A stretch of DNA of 64,000 nucleotides from the NCBI GenBank assembly GCA_018645325.1, contig JABGOU010000006.1:1-64000 (forward strand), in the 5' to 3' direction. The position numbers and the translations under genes were made by a program. Of the stretch, positions 17,648 through 26,245 are shown piece after piece. The notes under the pieces were generated by a model, which made no database searches, was not told the origin of the DNA, and saw nothing but the letters and a program-made list of their open reading frames with translations. This DNA is from Desulfobacula sp. Its GTDB lineage: Bacteria > Desulfobacterota > Desulfobacteria > Desulfobacterales > Desulfobacteraceae. Positions within the stretch are counted from its first letter, which is position 1, and each line of letters starts with the position of its first letter.

Positions 17648-17680
17648 CCTGGTAAGGGGGCTTGCCTCCCCCTTACCAGG
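17648..17680 (+). terminator. Strong GC-rich hairpin after the solute-binding protein gene
   Basis: CCTGGTAAGGGGG (17648-17660) pairs perfectly with CCCCCTTACCAGG (17668-17680) around a seven-base loop. No T-run follows, so it may stabilise the upstream transcript or partially terminate before the AOR gene, giving high expression of the binding protein relative to downstream genes. The rest of 17681-17897 shows nothing clear. Confidence 0.6.
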
Positions 17681-17897
17681 CACAAATTACCAGACACAAA
17701 AATCCTGCCGTTGTTGATTTATCATTGACGATCAATCCAGGTGAGACCATCGGCATAAATGTCAACCTGCCCGATCCTGAACGGGTGATGGCATCTTATC
17801 CTGAATAAAAATAATACCCATAAAAAGCAAAATTGGTTTATAATAAAGAAATGATTTGCAGGTAAAATAAATTTTAACTTTAAAAGGAAATTAGGCC

Positions 17898-19742
17898 ATG
17901 CATGGTTGGAAAGGAAAAATTCTCCGGGTTGATCTGAATACCCGGAGTATGAATGAAGAAAAATTAAATCCGGATATTGCAAAGGATACCATTGGCGGCA
18001 GGGGGCTTGGGATCTACTATATGAACAAAGAGCTTGATCCTCTGTGCAAACCCCTGTCTCCGGAAAATATGATGATCATGGCCGCAGGCCCCTTAACGGG
18101 AACAGGCGCACCCACGGGAGCCAGGTACATGGTCATGACCAAATCCCCTTTGACCGGGGCTGTCACCTGCTCAAATTCAGGGGGATATTTTCCGACTGAA
18201 CTTAAAAAAGCCGGTTATGACGCAATTATTGTTACGGGTAAAGCAGACAAGCCAGTATACCTGTGGATCAATCATGGACAGTTTGAGCTCAGAGACGCCG
18301 GCCATTTGTGGGGGAAAACCACCCATGAGACAACGGATCTTCTGACGGCAGAAACCGATACCAAAGCAAGAGTTGCCTGTATCGGCCCTGCCGGAGAAAA
18401 TCTGGTGCGCTTTGCCGCGATTATGAATGATAAGGACAGGGCTGCCGGCCGCTCGGGTGTGGGGGCTGTTATGGGCAGCAAAAATCTTAAAGCCATCGTG
18501 GTGCGAGGAAAAGAAAAAATTGCTCTGGCAGACCCGGATAAATTTAAGGCCTTTAACCATGATATTTTAAAAGCGTTTAAGGAATCCATAAAAGAAGCGC
18601 CACTAGGACTGACTGTTAATGGTACGGCAGGTGTTGTTCTTACCACCAATCTTCTGGGTGTACTGCCTACAAAAAACTGGCAGCAGGGAACATTTGACAA
18701 TTGGGAAAATATACATGGGGAGACGCTTACCAAAAAGTATCTGGTTTCAAATAAAGCCTGTTATGCCTGTCCCATCGGCTGCGGCAGAAAGACAAAGGTT
18801 GAAGAACCCGGATTCCAGGGAGAAGGCGAAGGCCCTGAATATGAAACAATCTATGCCATGGGTTCCAATTGCATGATTGATAATCTGGCAGCCATCGCAA
18901 AAGCCAATTTTCTGTGCAATGAATTCGGATTGGATACCATCACTATGGGCGCCACTGTCGCCTGTGCCATGGAGCTTTTTGAAAAAGGATTTCTGTCAGA
19001 AAAAGAAGTGGGACAACCCCTTAACTGGGGAGATGGAGATGCGTTGGTTGAACTCACCCGCCAGACAGCATTGTGCAAGGGATTTGGAGAAAGACTGGCC
19101 CAGGGAAGTTTCAGACTTGCCGACAGTGTGGGCCACCCTGAACTTGCCATGGTGTCCAAAAAACAGGAATTTCCCGGTTATGACCCCCGGGGTGCACAGG
19201 CCATGGGACTAGCCTATGCGACATCTCCTATTGGCGGTTCCCATATGAGGGGCGATCCAGCATATTTTGAATTGTTTGGAATTCCCCAACCCATGGACCC
19301 GCTTGTATGGAAAGGCAAGGCCAAACCGACAAAATCATTCCAGGATTTATCAGCCATCATTGATGCAGCCGGACTCTGCATATTTTTTGCGGTTCGAAAT
19401 CTTGCAGATAAGTCCCTTGAAGTCAAACCAACGGGTATCCTTGCATACCTTAATGCGGCAACAGGGGCGGACTACACCCTTGAGGAACTCATGGCAGCCG
19501 GCGAAAGAATCATCAATGCCGAGCGCCAATTCCTTGTTAAAGCGGGTTTTGCAAGAAAGGACGATACCCTGCCAAGCCGTCTGACAAAAGAACCCACACC
19601 CACAGGCCCGGCCAAGGGAAGTGTCTGTCATTTAGAGGAAATGCTGGATGAGTATTATCAGGTTCGAGGCTGGTCACAGGATGGCATTCCTTCTGAAAAA
19701 AAACTGACTGAGCTGGAACTGGGTGGAAAAGCAAGTCAATGA
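17898..19742 (+). CDS. Tungsten-type aldehyde:ferredoxin oxidoreductase, copy 1
   Basis: This 614-residue protein matches the AOR family: N-terminal GWKGKILRVDL, the pterin-contact block GRGLGIYYMNKE, AAGPLTGTGAPTGAR, and the [4Fe-4S] ligands Cys288, Cys291 and Cys295 (CYACPIGC) with a fourth at Cys494 (AAGLCIFF). It would oxidise an aldehyde to the acid with ferredoxin as acceptor, or run in reverse, with a bis-pterin tungsten (or molybdenum) cofactor in the cytoplasm. The ATG follows AAAAGGAAA. The stop overlaps the start of the MoaD-like gene in ATGA, so the two are translationally coupled. The paralogue at 28688 aligns without gaps over at least the first 300 residues. Confidence 0.95.
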   Translation: MHGWKGKILRVDLNTRSMNEEKLNPDIAKDTIGGRGLGIYYMNKELDPLCKPLSPENMMIMAAGPLTGTGAPTGARYMVMTKSPLTGAVTCSNSGGYFPTELKKAGYDAIIVTGKADKPVYLWINHGQFELRDAGHLWGKTTHETTDLLTAETDTKARVACIGPAGENLVRFAAIMNDKDRAAGRSGVGAVMGSKNLKAIVVRGKEKIALADPDKFKAFNHDILKAFKESIKEAPLGLTVNGTAGVVLTTNLLGVLPTKNWQQGTFDNWENIHGETLTKKYLVSNKACYACPIGCGRKTKVEEPGFQGEGEGPEYETIYAMGSNCMIDNLAAIAKANFLCNEFGLDTITMGATVACAMELFEKGFLSEKEVGQPLNWGDGDALVELTRQTALCKGFGERLAQGSFRLADSVGHPELAMVSKKQEFPGYDPRGAQAMGLAYATSPIGGSHMRGDPAYFELFGIPQPMDPLVWKGKAKPTKSFQDLSAIIDAAGLCIFFAVRNLADKSLEVKPTGILAYLNAATGADYTLEELMAAGERIINAERQFLVKAGFARKDDTLPSRLTKEPTPTGPAKGSVCHLEEMLDEYYQVRGWSQDGIPSEKKLTELELGGKASQ

Positions 19743-19972
19743 AAATAAGGGTCAAAATGGTGTCCGTCCTGCAAAAATATGCTCCCCATGAAATGGATGA
19801 ATTTATCTTTACAGTGGAAAAGGGGACAAATGCGAAAAAGGTATCTGAACTCATGGATATTCCTGAGACCCTTAAATATAACATGTTTATAAACGAACGT
19901 TACTGCAATCCTGAAACCGTTTTACAGACAGGAGATAAAATAACATTTTTTCCTCTTATGGATGGCGGGTAA
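19739..19972 (+). CDS. MoaD/ThiS-like ubiquitin-fold protein beside AOR 1
   Basis: The 77-residue protein is a beta-grasp protein ending in the required Gly-Gly (PLMDGG). In MoaD this terminus is thiocarboxylated and gives sulfur to molybdopterin; a copy tied to each AOR gene suggests dedicated supply of the tungstopterin or another sulfur transfer. The start overlaps the AOR stop by four bases (ATGA), implying matched synthesis. A second copy at 30564 follows AOR 2 in the same way. Confidence 0.88.
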   Translation: MKIRVKMVSVLQKYAPHEMDEFIFTVEKGTNAKKVSELMDIPETLKYNMFINERYCNPETVLQTGDKITFFPLMDGG

Positions 19973-19993
19973 ACGCTTTAATGGGAGAGGTGT

Positions 19994-21259
19994 ATGCGGT
20001 TAACCGATTATGAAAAAAAATTGCTGGATGGAAAGCATGGTAAAGCCATACAGATTGCCATGCGCGTTCTTTATGATCTCGGGAAAAATTATGAAGCAGA
20101 TTATTTTGTAGAAATTGCCTCATGTCATGATGACAGCACCTGTTTCATGGGAGAAGCCCAGGTGGCATTTGCAGAGCACCTGGTCCGTCTCGGGGCACGC
20201 TTTTCAGTTCCTACAACCACCAATGCTTGTGCCATAGACATGAACCGGTTTGACAGGCAGAAACTCGATTTAGAGTTTATGACAGCGACGCGACGTATTG
20301 AAGCCTCCCATCTTGCCTTAGGAGCCATTGCAAGCTGGACGTGCGCCCCATACCAGGCAGGATTTACCCCTGGCTTTGGTCAGCAGGTGGCTTATGCAGA
20401 ATCAAACGTTATTGCCTTTGTGAATTCAATTGTAGGGGCGCGCACCAATCGATATGCAGGTCCCCTTGAACTGCTTGCCGGGATTGCAGGAAGGGTGCCC
20501 TATTTTGGACTGCATGTCACCGAAAACCGGAAGGCCCAGGGACTTGTTACCTTGGGTAAAGACATTACACCGGATATGTTTGAGCATGATGACGTCTATA
20601 CGCTTCTTGCCTATGCCTATGGTGAAATTGTAGGCGACAGGGTATGGGCAATGGACAAACTCCCCAAAAATATCAGCATGGATAACCTCAAACATATGAG
20701 TGCAACAATGGCTTCTTCAGGCGGCATTGCCCTTTTTCACCTTGTGGGGATTACACCTGAGGCACAAAGCCTGGAAATGGCATTCCAGGGGGAAACACCC
20801 CGAGAGGTTGTTACAATAACCCGTAAAAGCCTACAAAAGGCCCGGGCACAGCTGTGCAATCCAGATATTGAAGAGAGTCTTGATATTGTCAGTCTTGGCT
20901 GTCCCCATTTTTCCTGTGCTGAATTTTTATTGTTGGAAAAGGCACTCAAAGGGAAAAAAGTGCATGGGAACACCCTTTTATGGGTATTTACGAGCCGGAC
21001 AACCTATGGTTTGATTCGTGACAGCGGACAATTGCACAGGCTTTCTTCCTTAGGGGTTGAAGTATTTGTCGACGGGTGTGCCCTGGAGCATGCCACTGAA
21101 AAATGGAACACCCGAACCTATATGTCCAATTCCGGGAAGTTCTGCACCTATTGCTTCAGTAAAACAGGTTGTCACCCTTTTTTTGGTACGATTACAGACT
21201 GTGCAAAAAGTGCGGTGCAGGGCAGGATGATATGGAAGAAAAAACCATGGTTGAATTAA
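19994..21259 (+). CDS. Aconitase X large (catalytic) subunit; candidate cis-3-hydroxyproline dehydratase
   Basis: The 421-residue protein opens with MRLTDYEKKLLDGKHG, the typical aconitase X start, and has the family blocks VAYAESNVIAFVNSIVGARTNRY and the cysteine ligands SLGCPHFSC and VDGCAL expected to bind the iron-sulfur cluster. Bacterial aconitase X has been characterised as cis-3-hydroxy-L-proline dehydratase giving pyrroline-2-carboxylate, while archaeal forms are phosphomevalonate dehydratases. Here a proline racemase-family enzyme and an ornithine cyclodeaminase-family protein are nearby, which favours the hydroxyproline role. A GGGAGAGGT site lies before the ATG, and the small subunit overlaps its 3' end. 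Confidence 0.88.
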   Translation: MRLTDYEKKLLDGKHGKAIQIAMRVLYDLGKNYEADYFVEIASCHDDSTCFMGEAQVAFAEHLVRLGARFSVPTTTNACAIDMNRFDRQKLDLEFMTATRRIEASHLALGAIASWTCAPYQAGFTPGFGQQVAYAESNVIAFVNSIVGARTNRYAGPLELLAGIAGRVPYFGLHVTENRKAQGLVTLGKDITPDMFEHDDVYTLLAYAYGEIVGDRVWAMDKLPKNISMDNLKHMSATMASSGGIALFHLVGITPEAQSLEMAFQGETPREVVTITRKSLQKARAQLCNPDIEESLDIVSLGCPHFSCAEFLLLEKALKGKKVHGNTLLWVFTSRTTYGLIRDSGQLHRLSSLGVEVFVDGCALEHATEKWNTRTYMSNSGKFCTYCFSKTGCHPFFGTITDCAKSAVQGRMIWKKKPWLN

Positions 21260-21675
21260 GCTGTAAGTATATCATTGCGCCAAAGAAAACACTGCAACTG
21301 GAGTTACTTTTTTCCAATGACCCCATCAGTTTTTTTGGCGGCGTAAACTCGAAAAATGGAAAGATAGAAGATCATCGTCACAGCAGCTATCAAGAGTCCA
21401 TTACGAATAAAGCCTTTGCCTTCCCCTTTGGCAAAGGCAGCAGCGGTGCCGGACTTGTACTAATGGAAATGGCACGGCTGCAGACGGCCCCCGCAGCCAT
21501 CATCAATATTCGAACAGACCCTGTTATTTTAACAGGGCCACTGATCTGCAAACATTTTTACGACCAGTTTTTTCCTGTTATAAACCTGACCCGCGAAGAG
21601 TATGCCAAACTTTCCATCATGAAAAAAGTAGCGCTTTTTGCCACGGGAGAGATCCTGGAAGCATTTGAAAAATAA
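21232..21675 (+). CDS. Aconitase X small (swivel) subunit
   Basis: This 147-residue protein is the DUF126-type swivel domain: an N-terminal strand VELSCKYIIAP, DPISFFGGVNSKNGKIEDHRH-like segment, and the GKGSSGAG loop whose serine lies in the active site. The start at 21232 overlaps the large subunit by 28 bases and has AGGAT upstream; ATG 21247 is an alternative. Large plus small subunit genes in overlap is the usual bacterial layout. The activator gene follows after 135 bases. Confidence 0.88.
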   Translation: MEEKTMVELSCKYIIAPKKTLQLELLFSNDPISFFGGVNSKNGKIEDHRHSSYQESITNKAFAFPFGKGSSGAGLVLMEMARLQTAPAAIINIRTDPVILTGPLICKHFYDQFFPVINLTREEYAKLSIMKKVALFATGEILEAFEK

Positions 21676-21810
21676 AAATGGGAATTCTTTCCGGTTTTGT
21701 AAAACAATTCGGGTTGATTCTCTTTTCTTTTTTGTGTAATCATTGCTCAAAGAGTTATTGCCCAGATTCCACGGGATGGGATGTATTCGAAAGACAAAAG
21801 GATATGTTAA

Positions 21811-23349
21811 ATGCAGGATAAAGAATTAAGCCTGGCTGCGGTTCTATCTCCGGCCTATATAGAGATATGGGAAAATTCCCTTCTCGGCGTTATGATCATA
21901 GATGGAAAAGGTATATTTCGTTATATGAACCGGCTGCTTATCCAGACGGATGATCTGCAGGACGAAAAAATCCTGGGAAGGAACATGGTGGATTTCTATC
22001 CATTGGAAAAGGATAGTCATCTGTCCATCCAGATCATTGAGACACAAAAACCCATTATCAAAAAAACGATTGTATATTACACCCGTAAAAAAAAACTGGT
22101 TAACTCTCTATGTTCTTCTTTCCCCCTTTTTTCAGAGGGCAAGATTGAGGGTGCCATCCATTTTTCTTTAAATTTACAAACCAGCCAGACCCTTATTCAG
22201 CGATCTCAAAACAAAGGTAGGCAAACTATCTATCCGCGTCCCGTTCAGGGAATCCAGCCCTATACCTTTGATTCCATCATTGGTGAGGATGTGAAAATTA
22301 AAAATGCCATCACGGCTGCAAAATCTGCCAGCCAGACCGATTTCCCCGTATTTATCTGGGCAGAGAGCGGGTGCGGGAAAGAAATTTTTGCTCAGTCTGT
22401 TCACACTGCATCTGCCCGTCGGAACAAACCCTTTGTTCCCATAAATTGCGCCGCTATTCCGGAGAATTTGCTGGAGACAACACTTTTCGGTACGGCAAAA
22501 GGTGCCTTTACTGGTGCTTCAGAAAAGGCGGGCCTTTTAGAGGAAGCCGAGGGTGGAACACTCCTTCTGGATGAACTCAACTCCATGTCTCTGGATCTGC
22601 AGGCCAAACTTCTGCGCGCCAGCCAGGAGAAAAAGATCCGCCGTGTGGGAGCGCTCAAAGAAATTGCCGTCAATGTCAGGTTTATTTCCACCTGCAATAT
22701 CCCGCCTTCCCAAGCCATAGAAGAAAATAAAATCAGAACGGATCTTTTTTATCGTCTTGCCGTTGCCGTCATTGAAATCCCTGCATTACAAGATCACATC
22801 TCAGATATTCCCGTTCTGTGTCATCATTTTTTGAAACAATGGTCTGAATTGCCCCATCCTGCCGCTGATTTTAAGAACAAAGGGATATCCGTATCCGATG
22901 AAGTGATTGAGATTTTTAGTCGCTATCCCTGGCCCGGTAATGTCAGAGAGCTGGAACACACCTTGAAAGTTGCTCTTACCATGTGCCATGATTCCAATAT
23001 CATTGAGCTCAAACATCTTTCAACTTTTTTCATGAATAACTTTCACAGGGTGATAAAGGAAGAAAAATACCCTGAACCAAAAAAAGAGGAAAATCTTTCA
23101 AAAGGCCTGGCTTCATTAAAATGGCCTGAACCCCGCGAACTCGAAAATCTGAAGGTCGACCTGAATGCTCAAACCCCGGGGAAAATCTGTTTGAACACTA
23201 GCCTGAAGAATATCGAAGCCCTTTATATTCAAAGAGCTTTGACCCAGGCCGGATATAACATATCAAAGGCTGGAAGATTTTTGAATCTTTCTCCACAGGC
23301 TTTGCGGTATAAATTCAAAAGATTGGGAATTAGTATTCCTGTTGACTGA
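21811..23349 (+). CDS. PAS sigma-54-dependent transcriptional activator 2
   Basis: The 512-residue protein has one PAS domain (about 15-120), the AAA+ domain with a variant Walker A AESGCGKE at 184-191, an intact GAFTGA loop at 231-236, Walker B TLLLDEL and WPGNVRELEH, a linker rich in lysine and glutamate, and a Fis-type helix-turn-helix near the end (ISKAGRFLNLSPQALRYK). With GAFTGA intact it should activate sigma-54 promoters; the one at 23675, before the glycyl radical enzyme gene, is the closest. AAGGAT precedes the ATG. It lacks the cysteine-rich PAS of the first activator, so the two probably sense different signals. Confidence 0.92.
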   Translation: MQDKELSLAAVLSPAYIEIWENSLLGVMIIDGKGIFRYMNRLLIQTDDLQDEKILGRNMVDFYPLEKDSHLSIQIIETQKPIIKKTIVYYTRKKKLVNSLCSSFPLFSEGKIEGAIHFSLNLQTSQTLIQRSQNKGRQTIYPRPVQGIQPYTFDSIIGEDVKIKNAITAAKSASQTDFPVFIWAESGCGKEIFAQSVHTASARRNKPFVPINCAAIPENLLETTLFGTAKGAFTGASEKAGLLEEAEGGTLLLDELNSMSLDLQAKLLRASQEKKIRRVGALKEIAVNVRFISTCNIPPSQAIEENKIRTDLFYRLAVAVIEIPALQDHISDIPVLCHHFLKQWSELPHPAADFKNKGISVSDEVIEIFSRYPWPGNVRELEHTLKVALTMCHDSNIIELKHLSTFFMNNFHRVIKEEKYPEPKKEENLSKGLASLKWPEPRELENLKVDLNAQTPGKICLNTSLKNIEALYIQRALTQAGYNISKAGRFLNLSPQALRYKFKRLGISIPVD

Positions 23350-23398
23350 TCAAAAAGGTAAAATATCTGTAATTGTTCAGCCCGTTAAAAAAAGTTAT

Positions 23399-23503
23399 CC
23401 CCAAAGCACTGTCTGATGGATATTTGCAGGAGGTTAAGCGAATAGCCTCGAAACAAATATCCATCAGACAGGGCGGGTTCAAGCGCAAGAGCTGAATAAT
23501 TAC
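23399..23503. repeat. 105-bp hairpin repeat, copy B (inverted relative to copy A)
   Basis: The reverse complement matches 5328-5433 nearly throughout, including the ends CCCAAAGC and TTCAGCTCTT. It contains the same long inverted repeat, with one arm carrying a mismatch (ACTGTCTG instead of CCTGTCTG). Like copy A it follows a sigma-54 activator stop codon by about 50 bases or less. The pair forms an inverted bracket around 18 kb of catabolic genes. Confidence 0.9.
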
Positions 23504-23551
23504 AAATATCTTTCAAAATTTAAAGATATTTTTAAATTTTGAAAGATATTT
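23504..23551. repeat. AT-rich perfect palindrome (21-bp arms)
   Basis: AAATATCTTTCAAAATTTAA... at 23504-23524 is perfectly mirrored at 23531-23551 around six bases. It lies 124-171 bp upstream of the sigma-54 promoter, a usual distance for an enhancer site, but may simply be a cruciform or a terminator-like remnant. The rest of 23552-23783 holds only the sigma-54 promoter and the ribosome site. Confidence 0.7.
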
Positions 23552-23674
23552 TTTAACTTGATTGTTCTTTCCAATTCCATTTCCATCTTAAATAAAAGAT
23601 TTAATAAAAATTTTTCACTTTAAATTCAAACAATTAACAAGATTACCATCCTTTTTTATTCATTAGATTACCAG

Positions 23675-23690
23675 TGGCATGCACTTTGCG
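23675..23690 (+). promoter_or_regulatory. Sigma-54 promoter of the glycyl radical enzyme operon
   Basis: TGGCATGCACTTTGCG is almost the full consensus TGGCACG-N4-TTGC, with exactly ten bases between GG and GC. It lies 94 bases before the ATG at 23784. Confidence 0.87.
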
Positions 23691-23783
23691 ATGCAGTCTT
23701 AATATAAAAAAATTATAGACATAAGTATTATGTTATCAAAGCAGTCAGGCCGTATTAATATTTTATTTACAAGGAGATAAGCC

Positions 23784-26189
23784 ATGGTCAACAAGATAAA
23801 TAATCCTTCTTATATGGACAGGATCAATAAACTTCGAGAACGTGTTGTCAATTCAACCCCTACCATGGATATTGAAAATGCCCTGATTTTGACTCAAAGC
23901 TTTAAAAAAACAGAAGCACTGCCCAGAGAAATGAGAAAAGCCAGGGCTTTCAAAGAAGTTTGCAGCAAAAAGACCATTACCATCTGGGATAATGAACTTA
24001 TTTTAGGATGTTCCGGCAAAGTTGCACGCGGTGGAGTCCTGTGCGCAGATGTCTGCTGGTCTGTGCTGGATAAAGAGCTTGATACCATAAGCACACGTCC
24101 TTTTGATCCCTTCTATATTTCAGAAGAAGATAAAATATTATTTAAACAGGAGATAAAGCCCTATTGGCTGGGCCGATCCAATTTTGAAAAATGGGAGGCA
24201 CAGGCACCCCGGGATATTGTGGAATTAAAAGAAAATGCCGTAATCTATATTGACCGCAAAGCGGTTCGGGGCCCTGGAGAACTGACGCCTAACTATGAAG
24301 AGCTTTTACAGGAAGGGATGGAAGGGATCATTTCATATATTGAAAAGAAAAAATCAGACTACTCTCTATCAAAAGCCAATCACTATCCTAAAATTGCCTA
24401 TTTAAATGCCATGATCACAGCAGCCCGGGGAATGATCATCCTGGGTCAGCGATACCGGGAAGAAGCTCTTCGCCTTGCTTCACAAGAAAAAAATGCTTTA
24501 CGCCGTAAAGAATTAGAACAGATAGCCAATGTATTTTTACAAATTCCGGCCCGCCCTGCCCGAACCTTTCATGAAGCATTACAATTTGTTTACCTGTATC
24601 ACTCCTCTATTTTCATGGAACAGAATGCAGCCTCCTATAACCTGGGTAGAATTGATCAATACCTTTATCCCTATTATAAGACTGATATTGATGCGGGCAG
24701 GCTGACCGAGGAAGAGGCACAGGAACTCTTGGACTGTGCATGGATAAAACTTGCAGAGCCCTGTTTATTCCAGGATGGCGTCACAGCAGAATATGCCAAT
24801 GGATATACCATGTTCCAGAATGTCTGCGCCGGTGGTATTAACAGCAACGGTCAGGATGCAGTAAACGAACTCTCCTATATGGTGATCCAGGCATCTATGG
24901 ATACCATGCTCTATCAACCATCTCTTTCCGTTCGGTATAATCTTGCTAAAAACCCGGATTCTTTTTTAAAAAAATGCGCAGAGTGCATCAATACGGGTAA
25001 TGGATTCCCTGCATTTCATAACGATGAAGTCGGCATTCGTATGGTACAGAACAAAGGGGTTCCCCTCCATGAAGCCTATGACTGGAATCCCTGCGGGTGT
25101 GTGGAGACCAATTTAAGCGGAAGGATAAGGGGATATGTCAGCGCCGATGTAAACATGGCAAGCCTGGTGGAATTTGTTCTTTTCCGTGGAATCCATAGAA
25201 AAAGCGGGAAACTGTTAGGGCATGATACGGGAGATCCGCTTTTGTTCACCCGATATGAAGAATTTTCCAATGCCATTAAACAGCAGGTGGACCATATTAT
25301 CAAAAAAGTGGTGGAAGCCAACAATATCCTGGATGAAATCTGGGATGACCGGCCCGTCCCCTTTATTTCCTTAAGTTTTAGAAATTGTATTGATACGGCC
25401 ACGGATTATGCCCATGGCGGAACCAAATATGAATGCGGAAACGGCATTATTTATGATGGTATCGCCGATTTTATCAACAGCATTGCCGCTGTCAAAGAAC
25501 TGGTCTTTGACAAAAAGTCCGTCTCCATGGAGCGTTTAATAACAGCCCTGGCCGCTGATTTTGTCAGCTACCCGGACGTGCATAAAAAATGTCTTGAAGC
25601 ACAAAAATACGGGAATGATCTGGATCATCCGGATGAGATTGCCGCTGAAATGATGGCATACCTTGCCATTCAGACCAACCAGCAGGACAGCAAATATGGA
25701 AAATTGATGTCCGGCATTTTGCCTGTGACTGCCCATGTTCCCTTAGGCAAGGTCATCGGGGCGCTTCCCTCGGGCAGAAAGGCCTGGACCACCCTGACAG
25801 ATGGGCTAAGCCCCACGGGTGGAACCGATTCCAATGGTGCAGGCGCGGTTTTAAAATCCGTTGCCAAGATCCCTCATGATCTTTTTGCTTCCGGTACGCT
25901 TTTGAACATGAAGCTTTCTCCTGATTTGATGAAAGATGAGCGGGGCACGGTCAATCTGATGAATCTTTTAAAAAGTGCCTGCTCCCTGGGGGTGTTCCAT
26001 GCACAGTTTAATGTGGTGGACAAAGAGATGCTGTTAAAGGCCCAGAAGTCTCCGGAAAAGCACAGGGATCTGCTGGTAAGGGTTGCAGGATATACTGCTT
26101 ACTTTGTTGAACTCTGCCCCGAGGTCCAGGATGAGATCATTAACCGAACCATTCAGGAATCCATTACACCCCTTAAGGCAGCCGGTTGA
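23784..26189 (+). CDS. Glycyl radical enzyme of the dehydratase/lyase (GCVE) type
   Basis: The 801-residue protein has both hallmarks of the family: an active-site cysteine in PCGCVETN (Cys439, with the general-base Glu441 seen in choline lyase, glycerol/propanediol dehydratase and hydroxyproline dehydratase) and the glycyl radical motif RVAGYTAYF with Gly769. The position and C-terminal run VELCPEVQDEIINRT are standard. The GCVE glutamate argues for C-O or C-N bond elimination rather than pyruvate formate-lyase or fumarate-adding chemistry. The segment following the cysteine differs from the choline lyase GCVEPQ, and the usual GHxxPDY segment reads GELTPNY here, so the substrate is unassigned. 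trans-4-Hydroxyproline dehydratase (CVET is also my recollection of HypD) is one candidate. The activase gene follows. Confidence 0.93.
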   Translation: MVNKINNPSYMDRINKLRERVVNSTPTMDIENALILTQSFKKTEALPREMRKARAFKEVCSKKTITIWDNELILGCSGKVARGGVLCADVCWSVLDKELDTISTRPFDPFYISEEDKILFKQEIKPYWLGRSNFEKWEAQAPRDIVELKENAVIYIDRKAVRGPGELTPNYEELLQEGMEGIISYIEKKKSDYSLSKANHYPKIAYLNAMITAARGMIILGQRYREEALRLASQEKNALRRKELEQIANVFLQIPARPARTFHEALQFVYLYHSSIFMEQNAASYNLGRIDQYLYPYYKTDIDAGRLTEEEAQELLDCAWIKLAEPCLFQDGVTAEYANGYTMFQNVCAGGINSNGQDAVNELSYMVIQASMDTMLYQPSLSVRYNLAKNPDSFLKKCAECINTGNGFPAFHNDEVGIRMVQNKGVPLHEAYDWNPCGCVETNLSGRIRGYVSADVNMASLVEFVLFRGIHRKSGKLLGHDTGDPLLFTRYEEFSNAIKQQVDHIIKKVVEANNILDEIWDDRPVPFISLSFRNCIDTATDYAHGGTKYECGNGIIYDGIADFINSIAAVKELVFDKKSVSMERLITALAADFVSYPDVHKKCLEAQKYGNDLDHPDEIAAEMMAYLAIQTNQQDSKYGKLMSGILPVTAHVPLGKVIGALPSGRKAWTTLTDGLSPTGGTDSNGAGAVLKSVAKIPHDLFASGTLLNMKLSPDLMKDERGTVNLMNLLKSACSLGVFHAQFNVVDKEMLLKAQKSPEKHRDLLVRVAGYTAYFVELCPEVQDEIINRTIQESITPLKAAG

Positions 26190-26245
26190 TGCTGATTTTA
26201 GGGTTTAATCGTCCTTATACCATCAGTTTAACGAGGTAAAGAATC

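Noticed and set aside
17698-17897. A sigma-54 promoter before the first AOR
   Set aside because: GG and GC with ten-base spacing were not found; the gene may be read through from the solute-binding protein promoter or use a weak promoter.
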